This document shows, piece after piece, positions 13,581 to 20,230 of a DNA stretch of 25,835 nucleotides; positions within the stretch are counted from its first letter, which is position 1; each line of letters starts with the position of its first letter. This DNA is from a virus, in the IMG/VR virus record IMGVR_UViG_3300025128_007302, positions 1 to 25,835 of that record, one strand, 5' to 3'. Below the pieces are notes generated by a model. The model was not told the DNA's origin. It ran no database searches and saw only the letters and a list, made by a program, of their open reading frames with translations. The position numbers and the translations under genes are program-made.

Positions 13581-13667
13581 GTTAAAAATATAGTAAAAAA
13601 AAATACAATATAAACTGGCTATTTAATTTTTTTTTCGTATAATTGTAGTGTAATTAAAAAAAATAAA

Positions 13668-13880
13668 ATGGGATATAATATTATAAAAAAAATGAAAGAT
13701 AAGACTGGGAAAACCGTTCATATCTTAATGACAGATGGATTAAGTCAGATACTAGAACTTAAAAGTGAAAAAAAGGCAAAAAAAATGATAAAAGTCTTTA
13801 ATGAAAACTCTGATAGTGGTTGGGTGTATGAATTAAGACACTCACCTTGTCCTAACGAAACTGATTATCCTTTAGAATAA
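13668..13880 (+). CDS. Small unknown protein, 70 residues
   Basis: A soluble alpha/beta-looking protein with a Lys-rich middle (ELKSEKKAKKMIKVFNE) and the ending SPCPNETDYPLE. No motif recognised. A poor -7-like box (TATAATTG, 13638-13645) lies upstream without a -33 match. The next gene starts 10 bp downstream. Confidence 0.7.
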   Translation: MGYNIIKKMKDKTGKTVHILMTDGLSQILELKSEKKAKKMIKVFNENSDSGWVYELRHSPCPNETDYPLE

Positions 13881-13890
13881 AATAAATAAT

Positions 13891-14421
13891 ATGGAAAAAT
13901 TACAATATAAAATAAAAAATGGCCCTAGAGTAGAATCTAGTAACCAATTCATCATGAGAGACGGGACAATAGTAGCTATTTTCCAGGGGTTTAGAGGTGA
14001 AAACCCTGACCTGGATTTTATAGTAAAATATAAAGAACCTGATAAGAGATTAAGAACTCCTTCACATACTCATTGGATTGTAGACCTAATTGTTAAAGGT
14101 GAAGTACACCCCTTAGAAACACTGGATTTAGTTAAAGACCTAATTCAAATCTACGATAACGTTAATCCATTTGAAACCAAAAAAGAGAGAGATACTTATG
14201 AATTAACGTATTCTCTAGATTTAATAGAAAAATATTCTGGTTTAAATAATACCGGCTCTCTATCTATAGAACTTATAGGTACTCTGGTAGAATTGTTTTC
14301 TAAGTGTGAAAAACAAACTAGTGGGGCATTTATGTTTAAAAGTATGTTGACTCTAACACAAGACTATTTTGAAGGTAAAAAAGACTACTACCAAGTAATA
14401 GGGACATCAAAAAGAGTATAA
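13891..14421 (+). CDS. Unknown protein, 176 residues
   Basis: A globular protein with a beta-rich first third containing SHTHWIVDLIV and a helical remainder (LETLDLVKDLIQIYDNV, LSIELIGTLVELFSKCEK). No signal, membrane segment or catalytic signature. It is separated by 10 bp from the preceding gene and by 1 bp from the small membrane protein that follows, so it belongs to the same unit. Confidence 0.75.
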   Translation: MEKLQYKIKNGPRVESSNQFIMRDGTIVAIFQGFRGENPDLDFIVKYKEPDKRLRTPSHTHWIVDLIVKGEVHPLETLDLVKDLIQIYDNVNPFETKKERDTYELTYSLDLIEKYSGLNNTGSLSIELIGTLVELFSKCEKQTSGAFMFKSMLTLTQDYFEGKKDYYQVIGTSKRV

Positions 14422-14422
14422 A

Positions 14423-14539
14423 ATGGCAGAATTAGTAGGACAAATATTAGGTATTATGTGGGTGGTGATGTGTGTTTCTAGTGCGTTGTATTTCTTTATA
14501 AAATATCTTATATTAAAATATAAAGACCCTAAAATATGA
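14423..14539 (+). CDS. Tiny single-helix membrane protein, 38 residues
   Basis: ATG 14423 to TGA 14537-14539. One hydrophobic helix (about 4-30, ILGIMWVVMCVSSALYFFI) and a basic end (KYLILKYKDPKI). The stop overlaps the DruA-like start as ATGA, which is strong evidence that the small ORF is a real, coupled gene. Function unknown. Confidence 0.62.
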   Translation: MAELVGQILGIMWVVMCVSSALYFFIKYLILKYKDPKI

Positions 14540-15702
14540 ATGAACAATTAAACTTATTTAACACGGAAGAAGAATTTAACTTTGAGGAGATGAAACAAAA
14601 ACTCATCGATAATCTTGATATGCTTAAAGAGATGACAGTCCAAGAACAAACTCTTTATAAAAAATGGCAAGAAATGAATAAAGGTGGGAAAATGAGTAAA
14701 ATAAAAAAGAAACTCCTATCCTACCAAAAAAATCTATGGAAGCCCACGGATATTTATAATGTAGAAGAAACTATACAGGAAATAGAAGACCTAGAACCCT
14801 ATGTGGAAATAGCTACACAGGGTAAAGGAGTTACGGAGTGGGTAAACTATCGTAAACTTATTCATACAATGGAATGGGTTGCAAATCCGGGTAGAAATAT
14901 GAAATTCTGGGTTAGGGATAGAAAAACCCAAAAAGTTCTTGGTTTAATCTGTTTGGGTTCTGATGTAACAAGTATTAAAGCCAGAGACGCTTATATAGGT
15001 TGGGATAAAACCAATAAATTCGACCAACACAAATTAAATAATACAGCGATAGCTACTACTATCTGTTCCACACAACCAGGTGGTTATAATATGTTAATGG
15101 GTAAGTTAGTAGCGGCATTAACTACTTGTAAAACAATTAGGGATGCTTGGGAAGAAAAATATGGTGATAAGTTAATCGCTGTAGGTACTACTTCATTATA
15201 TGGGATAAATTCTATGTATAATGGAATGCCACATTTTAAGACCATGGGTGAGACTACTGGACAAGTAAGATTAAAACCAGATGATAAAGTTTATTTACCT
15301 TGGAATACTTGGTTAAAAAAGAATCACCCTGAAGAACATCATAAAGCAATAAACGCTACAGGACCTAAACAAAATATACTTAATAAAGTTTTTAAACATT
15401 GTGGTATAAAAGCTTCCACTTATGACCATGGATTTAAAAGAGGTGTTTATTTAGCTATGATGTATGATAATGGAAATGAGTTTCTAAGAGGAGAAGTGGA
15501 AGAAAGTAACTTAAAAATGAAACAAAAATTTATAGATGACGTAGAATATACTTGTCGATGGTGGAAACCAAAAGCGATTCGTAGGTATAAAAATCTTACC
15601 ACCCAACAACGAATCAAGAAAGAACAGTTATTTTATTGGGATGTAATAGACATGTCTTGGCAGTCAACTAAAGAAAATTATATTGGGGAGGTAGGGAGAT
15701 AA
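14536..15702 (+). CDS. DruA-like protein (DUF4338)
   Basis: 388 residues. After a helical N-terminal region (about 1-90), residues 120-245 show the order of conserved elements of DUF4338, the domain of DruA: strand with Val-Leu-Gly (134-137), ARDAYIGWD (149-157), the paired Asn before Thr (NNT, 168-170), a small-residue turn and a Leu/Met-rich helix (LMGKLVAAL), D-x3-E-x-YG (203-210), a Gly-Thr-Thr-Ser strand (217-220) with YG, and F-x3-GETTGQ (234-243). The C-terminus (250-388) is helical, basic and Trp-rich (CRWWKPKAIRRYK). In bacteria DruA belongs to Druantia anti-phage systems, and DUF4338 proteins also occur in phages and transposons. Its catalytic role is not known to me. No other Druantia gene is present. 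It could be a counter-defence or a homing/recombination protein. Confidence 0.6.
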   Translation: MNEQLNLFNTEEEFNFEEMKQKLIDNLDMLKEMTVQEQTLYKKWQEMNKGGKMSKIKKKLLSYQKNLWKPTDIYNVEETIQEIEDLEPYVEIATQGKGVTEWVNYRKLIHTMEWVANPGRNMKFWVRDRKTQKVLGLICLGSDVTSIKARDAYIGWDKTNKFDQHKLNNTAIATTICSTQPGGYNMLMGKLVAALTTCKTIRDAWEEKYGDKLIAVGTTSLYGINSMYNGMPHFKTMGETTGQVRLKPDDKVYLPWNTWLKKNHPEEHHKAINATGPKQNILNKVFKHCGIKASTYDHGFKRGVYLAMMYDNGNEFLRGEVEESNLKMKQKFIDDVEYTCRWWKPKAIRRYKNLTTQQRIKKEQLFYWDVIDMSWQSTKENYIGEVGR

Positions 15703-15714
15703 AAAATATAAAGA

Positions 15715-15924
15715 ATGAAAAAAGATAAATTAATACACACACAACATCTAAGTAATAGTGTTGTGGAAGTGTACATGACAAGAGATAAGGAGAAAGTGTA
15801 CCAAATAAAATGCTTAACCAATAATAGATGTAGAAAATATATTTTTGATGTCAATGGGTATATTGACCACAAAAAAATTGGGTACGAAAAAGTAAAACAA
15901 GAACTAGAAAATTTGGTAAACTAA
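15715..15924 (+). CDS. Small unknown basic protein, 69 residues
   Basis: A Lys-rich alpha/beta-looking small protein (EVYMTRDKEKVYQIKCLT, IFDVNGYIDHKK). No motif recognised. It follows the DruA-like gene by 12 bp. The -33 box of the next promoter lies in its last codons. Confidence 0.68.
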   Translation: MKKDKLIHTQHLSNSVVEVYMTRDKEKVYQIKCLTNNRCRKYIFDVNGYIDHKKIGYEKVKQELENLVN

Positions 15925-15943
15925 TATAAATTTCTTATCTTTG
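15912..15943 (+). promoter_or_regulatory. Bacteroidota-type promoter giving a leaderless mRNA
   Basis: TTTG (15912-15915), a 20-bp spacer and TATCTTTG (15936-15943) fit TTTG/TAnnTTTG perfectly. The -7 box ends 4 nt before the ATG at 15948, so the predicted start falls on or next to the initiation codon. It overlaps the 3' end of the previous gene. Confidence 0.68.
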
Positions 15944-15947
15944 TAGT

Positions 15948-16169
15948 ATGGAAACACAAGACAATATAGATATAAAAGAATTCAAAAGATGGATTACAAA
16001 TAACATATATCTTATTTTAAACAGTAGGCAAACAATATTGTTTAAAGAAATGAAAATGTCTTTTGAAGATATTAAATTATTTGGAAAAGAGAGTAATGTG
16101 AGAGGATATTACAAACTACACCAAAACAGGTTTCGAAAGAACCAACTTAACTGGATAACAAATTATTAA
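15948..16169 (+). CDS. Small unknown protein, probably translated from a leaderless mRNA
   Basis: 73 residues, basic, helical, with IKEFKRWITNNIYLILNSRQ, the middle EMKMSFEDIKLFGKES and the basic end HQNRFRKNQLNWITNY. The Arg/Lys pattern and short helices would fit a small nucleic-acid-binding protein, but no helix-turn-helix can be asserted. It has its own host-type promoter 4 nt upstream, which suggests early expression, unlike the co-transcribed genes around it. Confidence 0.68.
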   Translation: METQDNIDIKEFKRWITNNIYLILNSRQTILFKEMKMSFEDIKLFGKESNVRGYYKLHQNRFRKNQLNWITNY

Positions 16170-16190
16170 TCTTAAAAAAAATAGTAAAAA

Positions 16191-16475
16191 ATGGGTGCAA
16201 GCACAACAATGGAAAAAAGAGGTCATCATATCTGTAAAATGGTGAACTATGAAGTAAGACAAAAAATTACAAAAGAGACATCAAAAAGAATTGGCGGTAA
16301 ACTAGTTAAAACCCCAGGAAACAGTGAGGTGATGATTTATAAAAGAAAAAGTAAGATTGAGGGTGGGATGACTGATATAAAATTAGCAGCTCAAAAAGTT
16401 TATAATATCCTTAAAAAAGAAGGAAAAAATCAACTAGTAGATAAAAAATTAATTAGAAGATATAGTTTGGTTTAA
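16191..16475 (+). CDS. Unknown basic protein, 94 residues
   Basis: A soluble, Lys/Arg-rich protein with a Gly-containing middle (RIGGKLVKTPGNSEVMIYKRK) and a helical end (MTDIKLAAQKVYNILKKEG). No motif recognised. It is the last gene of its unit: a strong intrinsic terminator begins 4 bp after the stop. Confidence 0.72.
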   Translation: MGASTTMEKRGHHICKMVNYEVRQKITKETSKRIGGKLVKTPGNSEVMIYKRKSKIEGGMTDIKLAAQKVYNILKKEGKNQLVDKKLIRRYSLV

Positions 16476-16479
16476 CTTT

Positions 16480-16506
16480 AACCCCGATTAGTCGGGGTTT
16501 TATTTT
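16480..16506 (+). terminator. Rho-independent terminator
   Basis: AACCCCGA (16480-16487), loop TTAG, TCGGGGTT (16492-16499): an 8-bp stem followed by a T-rich tract (TTTTATTTTATCTTT, 16498-16512). It is the most GC-rich short element in the window and the only textbook terminator found. It separates 16191-16475 from the LRR gene. Confidence 0.9.
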
Positions 16507-16515
16507 ATCTTTAGA

Positions 16516-16524
16516 ATATTTATA
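16516..16524 (+). promoter_or_regulatory. ATATTTATA upstream element
   Basis: A perfect copy directly after the terminator and 10 nt before the ATG at 16535. Since the terminator isolates the downstream gene from read-through, a promoter must lie here, and this element is the best candidate. Confidence 0.55.
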
Positions 16525-16534
16525 AACAAAAGAA

Positions 16535-17794
16535 ATGGCACTACAGTTTACTGACATATTAACTAACATCATTTTAGAACAATCTAGAGAAGAGGTTCTA
16601 CTAAAGAAATTTACCCAACCTAAAAAGAAGGGTAAAAAACCTTTAATGTCTAAAGACGAGTTTTATATGTTAGTTAAAGCAGACCCTACTACTAGGGTTG
16701 ATAGTGATGGTGAAGACGATGAGTCGGAAGTAAAAAAGGTAGGGGCATATGCACAATGGTTAATTAAACAATATATGTCACTACAACAAGAGGCAGACAA
16801 ACACTATGCCTACGGTAGTCCAGATTGGGATGGTAAGTTAGCACAACTTAAAGATACATTCCAAGAAGACTTGTATAAAGTAACCGAAGACCTACAAAAA
16901 TTTCATAGATTTAAGTCTAGAGTATCAAAGGATAAAAGAGACATTAATAAAATATCTAGTCCAGATGAATTATATGATTTAACAAAAGGTTTTTCATTAG
17001 AACAAGCGACTACTACTAAAGCCGAAAGAGTTTTAAAGGATGCGGAATTAGTTTATGATGGGACTAATTGGGAGGTTTTAATTCCTAAATCTAAAGAAGC
17101 TTCATGTCATTATGGTTCAGGTACTAGATGGTGTACAGCTGGTAGTACTTCTAATTACTATGACCATTATTCTAAACAAGGACCTTTGTATATTATGGTT
17201 AGTAAGAAAGACCCTAGTGACAAATACCAGTTCCATTTTGAATCTAATCAGTATATGGATAAAGAGGATAGACAAGTAAATTTACCTACATTCTTAAATG
17301 AGAGACCAGAACTTAAAGAATTCTTTAAAGAAATGTTTAAAAGATTTTTAAGTAAAGACCAAAAACAAGGTAAAAGAGTACAAGTAAGATATCCTAGTGA
17401 TTCTGTGTCAAAATATATTGGGATTTACGGTTTTGATGAATTTATGGAAAGTTTACCCCAAGACCTAGAAAGGTTTGATTTTGAACATGGGGGTGGATAT
17501 GGAAACCAGGAAAAATTACCATCAAGACCTTTACCAGAAAGATTCACTAAATTTCCTAATTTAAAAATATTACACATAGAAGGATTACTAAATGAGATTC
17601 CTGAAAGTATTGGTAATCTTAAGAATCTTAAATTTTTATCTTTAGCTAAAAATCCTGAATTAAAATCACTTCCAGACTCATTAGCAGACCTGGAACAGTT
17701 AGAAGTTATTAATTTAAAAGATTCACCTAACGTTAAGGTTGGTCCTAGATTACAAGAAAAAGATGATTCCGAAGATTTGATTATTATTAGATAA
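16535..17794 (+). CDS. Leucine-rich-repeat protein with N-terminal WCTA domain
   Basis: 419 residues. N-terminus: FTDILTNIILEQSREEVLLKKF (6-27), a helical tag-like start also seen in shape in other proteins here. A helical region (about 65-165) precedes a central domain (170-250) whose core is the motif YGSGTRWCTAGSTS (193-206) followed by a beta-strand series (LYIMVSKKD, YQFHFESNQYMDKEDRQ). Residues 338-403 are three LRR units of the form L-x2-L-x-L-x2-N-P-x-L (FPNLKILHIEGL, LKNLKFLSLAKNP, LEQLEVINLKDSP), which make a curved protein-binding surface. The WCTA block resembles domains found in large-phage proteins but I cannot name it. It is transcribed alone between a terminator and the next host-type promoter. 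Confidence 0.75.
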   Translation: MALQFTDILTNIILEQSREEVLLKKFTQPKKKGKKPLMSKDEFYMLVKADPTTRVDSDGEDDESEVKKVGAYAQWLIKQYMSLQQEADKHYAYGSPDWDGKLAQLKDTFQEDLYKVTEDLQKFHRFKSRVSKDKRDINKISSPDELYDLTKGFSLEQATTTKAERVLKDAELVYDGTNWEVLIPKSKEASCHYGSGTRWCTAGSTSNYYDHYSKQGPLYIMVSKKDPSDKYQFHFESNQYMDKEDRQVNLPTFLNERPELKEFFKEMFKRFLSKDQKQGKRVQVRYPSDSVSKYIGIYGFDEFMESLPQDLERFDFEHGGGYGNQEKLPSRPLPERFTKFPNLKILHIEGLLNEIPESIGNLKNLKFLSLAKNPELKSLPDSLADLEQLEVINLKDSPNVKVGPRLQEKDDSEDLIIIR

Positions 17795-17809
17795 TTTTTT
17801 GTATATTTG
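17776..17809 (+). promoter_or_regulatory. Bacteroidota-type promoter giving a leaderless mRNA
   Basis: TTTG (17776-17779), a 22-bp spacer and TATATTTG (17802-17809). The -7 box ends 4 nt before the ATG at 17814, exactly the geometry of the promoter at 15912-15943. The spacer is at the long end of the known range. The -33 box is inside the last codons of the LRR gene. Confidence 0.6.
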
Positions 17810-17813
17810 TTAT

Positions 17814-18122
17814 ATGAATGTAGATGTATTAATATATGTGAATAATCTTAAAGAGTTTTTTAAAAACGATGAACAAGCATTTAAAGATATGTTTGGGACG
17901 CTAGATATAGATAAAGAATTATATTTTAAAAGACTCGAAGAGGTTGCAACCCAAAATTTTGAAGAAAAGGGGGAACCCACACTATCAACTACTCAGATGT
18001 TTGGTGTAGTACAAGAATTAATAACATCCCTTCCCCAAAACTCAGGATTTGAGTTACCCCCCGAGATAAAGGGTATTTTTGTACATGTGAAAGACGGATA
18101 CCCACCAATTTGCCTAAACTAA
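17814..18122 (+). CDS. Unknown protein, 102 residues, leaderless candidate
   Basis: The ATG at 17814 is preferred over the upstream in-frame TTG at 17799, because that TTG lies in the spacer of the promoter, before its -7 box. The protein is acidic and helical (FFKNDEQAFKDMFGTLDIDKE) and ends in a strand pair with GIFVHVKDGYPPICLN. No family recognised. A 19-bp palindrome starts 6 bp after the stop. Confidence 0.68.
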   Translation: MNVDVLIYVNNLKEFFKNDEQAFKDMFGTLDIDKELYFKRLEEVATQNFEEKGEPTLSTTQMFGVVQELITSLPQNSGFELPPEIKGIFVHVKDGYPPICLN

Positions 18123-18128
18123 TTACGA

Positions 18129-18147
18129 TTTAGATTGACAATCTAAA
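18129..18147. promoter_or_regulatory. Perfect 19-bp palindrome, operator or hairpin
   Basis: TTTAGATTG-A-CAATCTAAA is a perfect inverted repeat around one central base, 6 bp after the stop at 18122 and 33 bp before the next ATG. As RNA it would make an 8-bp stem with a GAC loop followed by AACACC, without a T-tract, so a dimeric-protein operator fits better than a terminator. Proposed function is inference. Confidence 0.6.
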
Positions 18148-18180
18148 AACACCTTATTATTTTTAAAATAAAAATTTATT

Positions 18181-18519
18181 ATGGCAAAAGATAATTCAGC
18201 AACAAAATTAGCAGCAAACCAACTACTGTTGGAAAAATACGAACCAATTTTGGTTATTAAAATAATGAGAATTCCTCCTGTAGAGGAATTACAAGCTTTT
18301 ACAAAAAAAATTCAGACGGATTTTGGGTATAATACGTTAGTATTACCAGGAGAGTTAGATACCTCTGTAGAAATTTTAAGTGTTTGTGATGTTGAAGTCA
18401 CAGATTTAGAAAAACTACAAAAAATGGTTTATGATAATATTAAATTATTAGAAGAGGATGGGGCAGAAGAAGTGACGTTTAAAACAGCAAAAGAAATAAG
18501 GGATGAAAAAAAGGACTAA
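18181..18519 (+). CDS. Unknown protein, 112 residues
   Basis: An alpha/beta protein (VIKIMRIPPVEELQAFTKKIQ, NTLVLPGELDTSVEILSV, LEKLQKMVYDNIKLLEEDG) with no catalytic motif I can name. The layout, strand-helix-strand-helix, suggests a small ferredoxin-like fold. It overlaps the nucleotidyltransferase start by 17 bp and so opens the metabolic block. Confidence 0.72.
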   Translation: MAKDNSATKLAANQLLLEKYEPILVIKIMRIPPVEELQAFTKKIQTDFGYNTLVLPGELDTSVEILSVCDVEVTDLEKLQKMVYDNIKLLEEDGAEEVTFKTAKEIRDEKKD

Positions 18520-19252
18520 AGGTGTTATTTTAGCTGGGGGTACGGGTAGTAGATTATATCCTTTAACAAAGGTTACTAATAAACACCTATTACCAGTCTA
18601 CGATAAACCTATGATATATTACCCCTTGGAAACCCTTAAAAAAATGGGTTGTAAAGATATATTAATTGTGTCTGGAAGAGAACATTGTGGTGATATATTA
18701 AATTTATTAGGTAGTGGTAGAGAAATGGGTCTTAAATTATCCTATGAAATACAAGACGAGGCGGGTGGAATTGCACATGCTTTAAGTCTCGCTGAAAGAT
18801 TCGTAGGGGCATCTAATGTAGTGGTGTGTTTAGGTGATAATATCTTTAATGAAAACTTAACAATAGATGGTTTCGAAGGGGGTGCAAAGATATTTTTAAA
18901 ATCTGTACATGACCCAGAAAGATTTGGTGTCGCTGAACTTAAAAAAGGGGAAGAGTGTAAAGTGTTATCTATAGAAGAAAAACCAAAAAAACCTAAATCT
19001 AATTTTGCGGTAACTGGTCTTTATATGTATGATAACAGAGTTTTTAGTTATATTAAAAATCTTGCCCCTTCTGAACGAGGAGAATTAGAAATTACTGATG
19101 TTAATAATTTTTATGTTAGAGATGGGTTAATGACTTGTCAGGTGTTACAATCTTGGTGGTCTGATGCAGGAACCTTTGAAAGTTTATTAAAAGCTTCATC
19201 ATTAGTAGCTAATAAAAAATTATGTGAGTGTTCCCCACACGAATTAGAATAA
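18503..19252 (+). CDS. Sugar-1-phosphate nucleotidyltransferase (RmlA-like)
   Basis: 249 residues. N-terminal Rossmann-like domain with the NTP loop GVILAGGTGSRLYPLT (7-22, R17) and NKHLLPVYDKPMIYYPL (26-42, K27), QDEAGGIAHAL (85-95), metal-binding CLGD (109-112), VHDPERFGVAE (135-145), EEKP (158-161) and a sugar-binding WSDAGTF (219-225). These are diagnostic of glucose-1-phosphate thymidylyltransferase (RmlA/RfbA). It transfers NMP to a sugar-1-phosphate, releasing pyrophosphate. It is short: RmlA is about 290, so the C-terminal helical part is missing, as in short homologues. The neighbouring phosphomannomutase and mannose isomerase mean that mannose-1-phosphate is also a possible substrate. 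Confidence 0.9.
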   Translation: MKKRTKGVILAGGTGSRLYPLTKVTNKHLLPVYDKPMIYYPLETLKKMGCKDILIVSGREHCGDILNLLGSGREMGLKLSYEIQDEAGGIAHALSLAERFVGASNVVVCLGDNIFNENLTIDGFEGGAKIFLKSVHDPERFGVAELKKGEECKVLSIEEKPKKPKSNFAVTGLYMYDNRVFSYIKNLAPSERGELEITDVNNFYVRDGLMTCQVLQSWWSDAGTFESLLKASSLVANKKLCECSPHELE

Positions 19253-19273
19253 AAATTATTAATTTGTTAAAAA

Positions 19274-19702
19274 ATGAGAAGAAAAATTTTAAGAAAGTAT
19301 AAAGATTTACATAGTGATAACCCACAAAATATAGGACCAGCACTTACACCCAAAACAAAAAGGAATAAAAATGATTGGGATTCTGATTACTGGTTAAGAG
19401 AACAATATAATAGAAATAGAGGGTACAAAGACCAAATTCCAACCCAAGAGGATATTATAGAATATAACAGAAAAAAAAATAGAGAAAACGAAATGGTAGA
19501 ACACCCTAATCATTATGGGGGTGAAGAAAATCCATATGAAGCTATTAAGGTAATTGAAGAGTGGAATCTTGGATTTAATTTAGGTAATACTATAAAATAC
19601 ATTTCAAGAGCAGGTAAAAAAAATAATACCATTGAAGATTTAGAAAAAGCAGAATGGTATATAAAAAGAGAAATAAATAATTTAAAAAAGGTAAAACAAT
19701 GA
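19274..19702 (+). CDS. DUF3310 protein with basic N-terminal extension
   Basis: 142 residues. Residues 76-140 match DUF3310: VEHPNHYGG, IKVIEEWNLGFNLGNTIKYISRAGKK (metal/nucleotide-type GN..KY..R.GKK core) and EDLEKAEWYIKREIN. The family occurs in many phages and includes T7 gp1.7, a nucleotide kinase. The first 73 residues are basic and Asp/Asn-rich and are not part of the domain; an in-frame ATG at 19493 (M74) would give a domain-only protein. The stop overlaps the next gene as ATGA. Function: probably dNTP metabolism, by family. Confidence 0.85.
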   Translation: MRRKILRKYKDLHSDNPQNIGPALTPKTKRNKNDWDSDYWLREQYNRNRGYKDQIPTQEDIIEYNRKKNRENEMVEHPNHYGGEENPYEAIKVIEEWNLGFNLGNTIKYISRAGKKNNTIEDLEKAEWYIKREINNLKKVKQ

Positions 19703-20229
19703 GAACATTATTATTAGCAGTATTAGTCGCGCTTGGACTAAACACAATACAAGCACAACAACCGCAACAACCTTATTTTTGCTGCGATTCAATAACATAT
19801 TGGATAGACCAAAGTCAAGGATTTAATATAGGACTTGATACATCAAATATAGTACATAATCCTGACTCTATGACAGTATATTGGGGAGTATGTACTGGAT
19901 TTGCAACAGCTGGCATGTGTTATGCAGGACAAGGTATGTATGAGTATTTTCCACAAATTACAACTTCAGATACAATTAAAGTAGCGTATGATGTATACAT
20001 TTACGAGAACGGTTCAGTAGAAGTATGTAGTGTAGAAGATTGGTTAGTATTTGACCAAAACTCTTTTTCATGGGTATTACTCAATATGTTACCAACAAAC
20101 ATAGAAGAACTTGCAATTGAAAAAATTAATGAAAATAAAATATATGATTTAATGGGTAAAGAATTAAGAGAAGTACCAGTAGGGGTTATGTATATTAGAA
20201 ATAATAAACTTTATATAAAAACAAATTAA
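19699..20229 (+). CDS. Exported protein with T9SS type A-like sorting tail
   Basis: 176 residues. Signal peptide 1-19 (LLLAVLVALGLNTIQA before QQ). The middle (20-140) is a Cys-containing beta-rich domain (C28, C29, C65, C74, C110) without a recognised family. Residues 146-176, KIYDLMGKEL ... VGVMYIRNNKLYIKT, match the T9SS type A tail and resemble the tail of the thioredoxin-like protein at 4896-5570 (shared Y-D-L-x-G-x-E, G-x-M-Y-I-R-N-N, I-K-T). The host T9SS would secrete it and cleave the tail. It is coupled by ATGA to the DUF3310 gene and is 1 bp from the cyclophilin gene. Confidence 0.78.
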   Translation: MRTLLLAVLVALGLNTIQAQQPQQPYFCCDSITYWIDQSQGFNIGLDTSNIVHNPDSMTVYWGVCTGFATAGMCYAGQGMYEYFPQITTSDTIKVAYDVYIYENGSVEVCSVEDWLVFDQNSFSWVLLNMLPTNIEELAIEKINENKIYDLMGKELREVPVGVMYIRNNKLYIKTN

Positions 20230-20230
20230 C

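Noticed and set aside
13638-13645. TATAATTG as a -7 box for the gene at 13668
   Set aside because: One mismatch to TAnnTTTG and no TTTG at the expected distance upstream.
16506-16513. TATCTTTA after the terminator as a host-type -7 box
   Set aside because: Ends in A instead of G, and the nearest TTTG (16466-16469) is 36 bp away; it is also part of the terminator tail.
17799-17813. TTG start for the gene at 17814
   Set aside because: The TTG sits in the spacer of the TTTG/TATATTTG promoter, before its -7 box, so it would not be in the mRNA.
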